64,000 nucleotides of DNA, taken from the NCBI GenBank assembly GCA_030998015.1, contig JARWMV010000235.1, forward strand, positions 1,240,001 through 1,304,000. Direction: 5' to 3'. This DNA is from Ceratorhiza oryzae-sativae (taxonomy: Eukaryota > Basidiomycota > Agaricomycetes > Cantharellales > Ceratobasidiaceae). The number at the start of each line of letters is the position of its first letter. Position 1 is the stretch's first letter. A program made the translations under genes and the position numbers. The notes under the pieces were generated by a model. It saw only the letters and a list, made by a program, of their open reading frames with translations, did no database searches and was not told the DNA's origin. Positions 59,019 to 64,000 of this stretch are shown here, piece after piece.

Positions 59019-60416
59019 ATGTCTAGCATACCTGATCTCACATCTTCGGCGAGCGCCGCGTCACTCACCCAGCCCATCCGACGAAAAGCATCCCCCCGAC
59101 TGCAGATCAACACTGGATCTCCTTTTATCCTACCGGGAACAACCTCAGATGCATCTACACCTGGTGTTGGCACCTGGTATCGCCCTGAGCTCCAGGAGGA
59201 AGACATTCCGATGAACCTCGGTGCTGAGACTTCGTGGGATGGGATGCGACAGGTTGGGGTGGTACAGGGTCGCCAGCGAAGCAACACAGTCGTCGGGCCG
59301 ATTTTCGCTCCCCCAACTGCTTCATCAGCCTCGGCTGGCGGGCTCGGGCTTGACCTCGGCCCCGTGGTTGGAGACGCCGAGGAGCCGCTTCAGCCGCCGG
59401 TCCACAACGATGGGATATCCAGCGCATACGGGCTCGAGTTTACGGTCGGGGCTGATTTCGATGATGAGCTCACGAGGCGATTGCTTCGAGAAAAACGCCA
59501 TTTGAAAGAGGAGGGTCGGTGGATCGACGACGGAGACATAGAGAGTATCGTATTACGGCGGAAGGTGTCAGAAGATCAGGCGGAAATCAGTCCTAGCCTA
59601 CTTTGTAACAAATGGTGAGCAAAAATCGCCACAAAGTGATCGCGCACCCGGCTCACTCTACGTCCCTATTCGGTACTCATTTTCCTGTGCACGTCGAATG
59701 CTGTTGCCGCCACCGTTTGTGGCTGTGTAATTGGGGGCGCGTTATGGGGTATTTCATCTTCTTGTATGCACAACCGAACAACGATTGGAACCAGCTTCCG
59801 GCAACCCGGTGACATGTGTTTCACGAGGTGCAGACACATATTCTGCTCATCTGACCTCGAAGAGGTATGTGATGAGTTGATCCCGCCAGCACGCGTTTTA
59901 ACTCCGCTTGGCGGCTAGCACATCCGCCGAACACTGCAACCTGATACGTACGAATTAGCGTGTCCAGCGTGCGGCACCTCCTGCACCTATGGTTGGGACG
60001 TAATATCTGTGTCGACTGGTCGCCCTATAGCACCCAGCTTCCCTGCGGATCACCGGCCGATCGTCCCAGGCGCCCATCCCGCTCCTGCCGATTCCTCTGT
60101 CGCAACTTGCACGTCAGCTGAACTAACAACAATCCATCGCCCTGTGACCAAGCGGAGTCTCGAACACGCCAAACATTCCAAAACCCCGCAGTTGCCTAGT
60201 CCACCCATTACGCCCGCACCATCCCTACCCGTTTCGCTTTATGACCAACGGGCATCGTCCCTGTACGCAGAAAAGGCGAACAGGCAGGCGCTAGTTGCAC
60301 CCCAGGACGTTCGAACGGGCATCATTGCTGCCATTGAGAGGGCTGTGGGAGAACAATTTAGCAGGGTGCTGTCTATTGTTGCACTAGCGCTGGTGCTTTG
60401 GGTGCTTGTCAAGTGA
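59019..60416 (+). CDS. RING-type zinc-finger protein with C-terminal membrane anchor
   Basis: The ATG at 59019 (after a C-rich leader) opens a Ser-rich disordered N-terminus with LREKRHLKEEGRWIDDGD. The exon ends LLCNK next to a GTGAGC donor at 59616, so a CXXC could form across the intron. Later exons give RCRHIFCSSDLEEH, joined over a 54-nt intron (GTATGT...GGCTAG) to ELACPACGTSC, completing a RING-like Cys/His pattern. A Pro/Ser linker leads to a hydrophobic tail VLSIVALALVLWVLVK (60,365-60,413). This suggests an E3 ligase or related factor anchored by its tail. The exon structure of 59,616-59,880 is only partly resolved. Confidence 0.6.
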
Positions 60417-60884
60417 GGGGTAACCGAACGTGAGCGCCTCGTGTTTCTTTTGGGTCTTATGCTTTCTATGCCGTCATCATCCGAATTCACACCAGCATGG
60501 CTTTCCCTATTGTTCGCTGCCCCTATCATGTCACTTTTCAACCTGTATGCATGAACACATTGTCCAGGTAATTAGACCTCAACGTCTACGCTGTGAATAT
60601 CATTCGGAGCATTTTTCGGTTGCCCCAGGACCACGATGGTGGCTCGATGTGTGAAGAGGGATCTCAGTTGGGCTCAAGCATGGTAAAAGTCGCTTTTTTC
60701 AGACATTTTCACGCGCCAGTGTGCCCGATCACTTATGTAATCCACGCGTATCATGGGACCTGTAGAGCCGGAACCGGTCAAAACGAGGTCCCGACCACGA
60801 CTGCTGGGCTTTGCGTATCCAAAACCTTTTTTTTTTTTGCGGACTACATTTCTACTCCCTCTTTGACTTTACCAGATGCAGCGA
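60417..60884. other. Intergenic region
   Basis: Short gap between the RING gene and glutaryl-CoA dehydrogenase on the same strand; no gene seen. Confidence 0.5.
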
Positions 60885-63311
60885 ATGCTAAACACTATTC
60901 CGCTTCGAGCGCCGGCCCCACGACTTGGGCTGCGCATGCAACGTCGGATGGCAAGCACTCGTACGTCAAAGAAAAAAAAAATGACTCCGCTAGGCGTTAT
61001 TTCCTATTCGTATTAGGCTGGGACTGACCGTTCGGCAGAGTTCGCGAAATACAATTGGGAGGTATGTACCTCGGATTGTCTACCGTTCGACCGGACCGCG
61101 ATGGAAGGATGTACACACAAACGCAGGACCCGCTCAACTTGGACTCAGTCCTGACCGAAGAGGAGCAAGCGATACGGTGCGTGGCCATAGAAAGTTACCG
61201 TTGGTGGTGCCATGTACCTAAATCAACGGTCTTCTGTGCATTGTGTTGGAAAACAGCGATACCGCACGAGATTATTGTCAGGTACAGTCGCCCCTAGCTT
61301 GCTTCTTCTCGATCTGGGCTGTATTCCCTCACCTGCTTATTTTGTCAGGAAAACCTCCAACCGCGCGTACTCGAGGCATACCGGAACGAAGGTAATGTTT
61401 ATCCTCTTATGACATCACGGCTTAATGAAAACCTCGTGTTCAACCCGCTTTCTGAGATTTCGACCCCAAGATTTTATCCGAGATGGGTAAACTCGGCCTA
61501 CTCGGCGCTACGATCAAAGGATATGGGTGTGCTGGTGTGAGCAGTGTGGCGTACGGCTTGATTGCTCGCGAAGTTGAGCGGTGGGTGGGCTCCACGGTAA
61601 ACTTTAGATATGTAATTGACGGCTGGGATGCAAGAGTTGATTCTGGCTATCGATCAGCCATGAGTGTCCAGTCCTCGCTGGTGATGCATCCTATCAACGC
61701 ATATGGAAGTGCTGAGCAAAAGGAGAAGTACCTCCCGAGGCTCGGTGAGCATATGCCCGCATGTATGTGACGTTCTAAGCTGATCGAGTACCCTGATGGA
61801 AGCCTCGGGCGAGCTCATCGGGTGTTTCGGGCTCACCGAACCGAATCATGGCTCAGACCCATCGTCGATGGAGACGGTCGCACGTCAAGACGAAACTACC
61901 GGTGGGTACGTGCTAAACGGCAGCAAGACTTGGATTTCAAACGCTCCCGTTGCGTGAGTAGACTCTTAGACTCTAATTTTTTTCTTTTTGACTGATGGGT
62001 ATATGCTTGATGGGTCGGATGCACTTGATGGTATCGTTTTGTCTGATGGACGATCAGCGGATTGTTTGTCGTCTGGGCGCGATGTGCATGGGACAAGAAG
62101 GTCCGCGGGTTTCTCATCGAAAAGGTGTGTGTTCGGCAGTCGGTGTTTTTCGTGTGGACGCTTTCGGGGAGTCTTGTCTATATGTGGACATATCCGAGTC
62201 GGACAGCGAGCCAAACATGGGTTTGGTGGTTTATATGTTCCGATTGGGCAACCCCACGGACAGGGCGATCTGATAACCTCTATCTGCGCCATTTGAATGG
62301 GATGACTAGATTTGGATCATTTCGCTTCGTAGCCTTATTTTGTGTTTAGATTTCCATGGTTGTTTACGTCGTGTGCACTGCCCGGACTCCAGTTTCTTCT
62401 GCCCTTCTTTTGCTTTGTGCACCCGTCGGGCTGAGACTGTTTGGATGCGGGTGTCGTCGTGTCGTGGACGAGTGTATATGCTGACCCTCGAATTGAACTA
62501 GGACACGCCTGGGCTGAGTGCACCAGCGATCAAGAACAAGGCGGCACTTCGGGCGTCGATTACAGGATCCATTTTCATGGATAGCGTCAAGGTATCCAAG
62601 GACGCGCTACTTCCGGGTGCAGAGGGCCTAGGTGGGCCGTTTGGGTGTCTGAACAATGCACGGTGAGCGCGGAGTTGTTTCAGGCGTTTACTCGATATAG
62701 ACTGGTGGGGCGGGGGGCGGAACAGGTATGGCATTTCTTGGGGTGTGATGGGGGCGCTCGAGGATTGTGTGCACCGGGCAAGAGAGTATGCGTTGGAACG
62801 TCACCAGTTTAAGCGGCCGCTAGCGAGTTTCCAGCTTGTGCAGAAGAAGCTCGTGGACGCGCAGACAGAGATTACGCTAGGGTTGTTTGCGTCGCTTCAG
62901 GTGCGGGGTGCAAAGCGGTGTGTGATGTCCGTGTGCTGACGGGTGCATATACCTAGGTTGGGCGTCTCAAAGACGCCGGCCAATGGTCACCAGAGATGGT
63001 GAGCATGGTGAAGCGAAACAACTGCGGAAAGGCGTTGGAGCATGCTCGCGTGGTGTTGGATATTCTGGGTGGAAACGCTTGTGCTGACGAGTGGGTCCTT
63101 GACACTGCTGACGAGCGTGTATTGGCTGACTCGACTGGACAGATATCATATCGCACGCCATGTCGCGAATCTGCAGGTCGCCAATACATATGAGGGGACG
63201 CATGTGAGTTGGAATTGCATCGCCAGGGACGTTTTATTAATGGGTTGCCAGGATATTCATGCGCTGATTCTGGGCAAGGCAATGACTGGGCACCAGGCGT
63301 TTGCGAACTGA
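60885..63311 (+). CDS. Glutaryl-CoA dehydrogenase, mitochondrial
   Basis: FAD enzyme of lysine/tryptophan breakdown that converts glutaryl-CoA to crotonyl-CoA. The presequence [20 protein letters not shown] is Arg-rich. The mature start FAKYNWE joins an exon with [17 protein letters not shown]. Later come [19 protein letters not shown], the ACAD signature [64 protein letters not shown] and the catalytic-Glu segment NTYEG, ending in [15 protein letters not shown]. About a dozen short introns. Stop at 63309-63311. Confidence 0.93.
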
Positions 63312-63621
63312 GGGAGTGTGTAGATATATAATGTGGAATATAATGCAGATGAGGTACCGCCACCCGCCGCCACGAGTTGTCCCAGACGAGCGGGCCGGCG
63401 TCGATCGCGCGATGTGAATCAATCAATCAGTCGGGAGAGTCACCCAGGGCAGGAGCTTTCTGGGCGCAAGTTGCCGGAGCCGCGCCTTGCCCAAAGCGCA
63501 TGTGCCGGTCCTATATGGCCTCGTGGGTCTGGAGATAAAAGTGCCGCGTCCTGTCGCCACTCCCCGCCGCTGCGTCATCCACACCGCCATCCACGCCGTC
63601 ACCAACGCCGCCGACGCCACC
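63312..63621. other. Intergenic region and leader of the last gene
   Basis: Between GCDH and the gene at 63622; GC-rich, no other gene. Confidence 0.5.
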
Positions 63622-64000
63622 ATGGACAACACCTGGGACGAGTCCTCGTATCCCCCGCGCTCCCAGTCGGTCTCCATCCCGTCCAGCCAGTTCCAGTCGC
63701 CGTCCCAGCCGTACCCAGACGATGGCCAGCCCCACTACGACCGCCGGCCGTCGACGTACCCGCCGCAGCTCCCGCCGCTCCAGCTGAACCCGGCGACGTA
63801 CCACCAGTCCGAGCCCCTGCACAACCTGCCCTCGTCGTCGCTCCCCCCGGTCCAGCACCCGGGGCCCCCACGCACAGGCGCCGACCGCCACCGTGCCCAG
63901 TCGGTCGCTCTCACCGCGATCGGCCAACGCGAGCAGCGCGCGTACAGCTCGTCGAGCTATGGCCGCATGGCCACCCCCAGCTATCCTCCCGAGGCGACAG
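63622..64000 (+). CDS. Start of a disordered Pro/Ser/Gln-rich protein, cut by the window end
   Basis: An ATG in strong context (CCACCATGG) opens a frame with no stop to the window edge. The first about 126 residues are disordered (SQSVSIPSSQFQSPSQP, RPSTYPPQLPPLQLNP). Such N-termini are common in fungal transcription factors and signalling proteins, but no domain is visible yet. Confidence 0.65.
   Translation, partial: MDNTWDESSYPPRSQSVSIPSSQFQSPSQPYPDDGQPHYDRRPSTYPPQLPPLQLNPATYHQSEPLHNLPSSSLPPVQHPGPPRTGADRHRAQSVALTAIGQREQRAYSSSSYGRMATPSYPPEAT

Noticed and set aside
58715..59287. 190-codon minus ORF
   Set aside because: Antisense to the first exon of the RING gene, which has better composition and context.
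63511..63927. 138-codon and 90-codon minus ORFs at the right edge
   Set aside because: Antisense to the plus gene starting at 63622 with a strong start context; composition reflects high GC.
1..64000. CRISPR arrays or bacterial operon signals
   Set aside because: No regular spacer repeats; genes have eukaryotic introns.

Overview
The window looks like nuclear DNA of an agaricomycete fungus. Its genes have short (about 30-60 nt) GT-AG introns with CTRAY-type branch points, a mitochondrial TIM22, a fungal THI5/NMT1, an eIF4G with a canonical eIF4E-binding motif, a GPHR-type membrane protein, and lineage-type F-box-like/LRR and WW-like paralogues. A Rhizoctonia/Ceratobasidium-type genome is my best guess; this is inference, not a database match.

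Positions 1 to about 21,000 form a nested transposon island. It opens with a 5'-cut Ty3/gypsy chromovirus-like element (1-9840): gag, a frame-broken pol ending in a chromodomain, then, unusually, three small spliced sense-strand genes between pol and the polypurine tract, and a 1.3-kb 3' LTR. That element sits in the chromodomain of another gypsy element (9841-10446). Two more LTRs of the first family (11586-12890 plus; 16733-18018 minus) lie at the ends of two LTRs of a second family (11098-11585; 16183-16732 plus 18019-18029). One of them has a perfect 5-bp target duplication inside the second-family LTR. Between the second-family LTRs lies a compact ambisense block (12,891-15,872): a plus ORF of unknown function, a convergent spliced Cys-rich minus gene, and a rolling-circle Rep pseudogene of the geminivirus/genomovirus (GRS) type. 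The divergent intergenic region carries a perfect inverted repeat and direct repeats, and a tRNA-like double hairpin follows the block. Further on are a degenerate minus-strand gene, a third LTR-like repeat with three internal hairpin copies, and a hAT transposase C-terminus. CpG sites are eroded in some LTR copies, and several nonsense codons are explained by C-to-T changes.

From about 21 kb the sequence becomes host-like. It holds a broken protein kinase and an unknown spliced gene (21-23.6 kb), eIF4G (24.5-29.5 kb), an F-box-like/LRR protein (31-32.8 kb), TIM22, a Pro-rich protein, a TM198-like membrane protein, and two tandem WW-like paralogues (37-41 kb). These are followed by an acyl-CoA synthetase (40.9-43.8 kb), a GT61-type glycosyltransferase (46-47.9 kb), a decayed copy of the F-box-like/LRR gene (48.4-50.2 kb), a Golgi pH regulator homologue, a secreted alpha/beta hydrolase, THI5, a RING protein with a tail anchor, and glutaryl-CoA dehydrogenase. 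The start of a disordered protein runs off the right edge.

The host genes are a mixed set (translation, mitochondrial import and catabolism, thiamine synthesis, secretion) with no cluster logic. The main interest is the transposon island: a retroelement with its own spliced accessory genes, and a probably undescribed CRESS-like Rep block embedded among LTRs.
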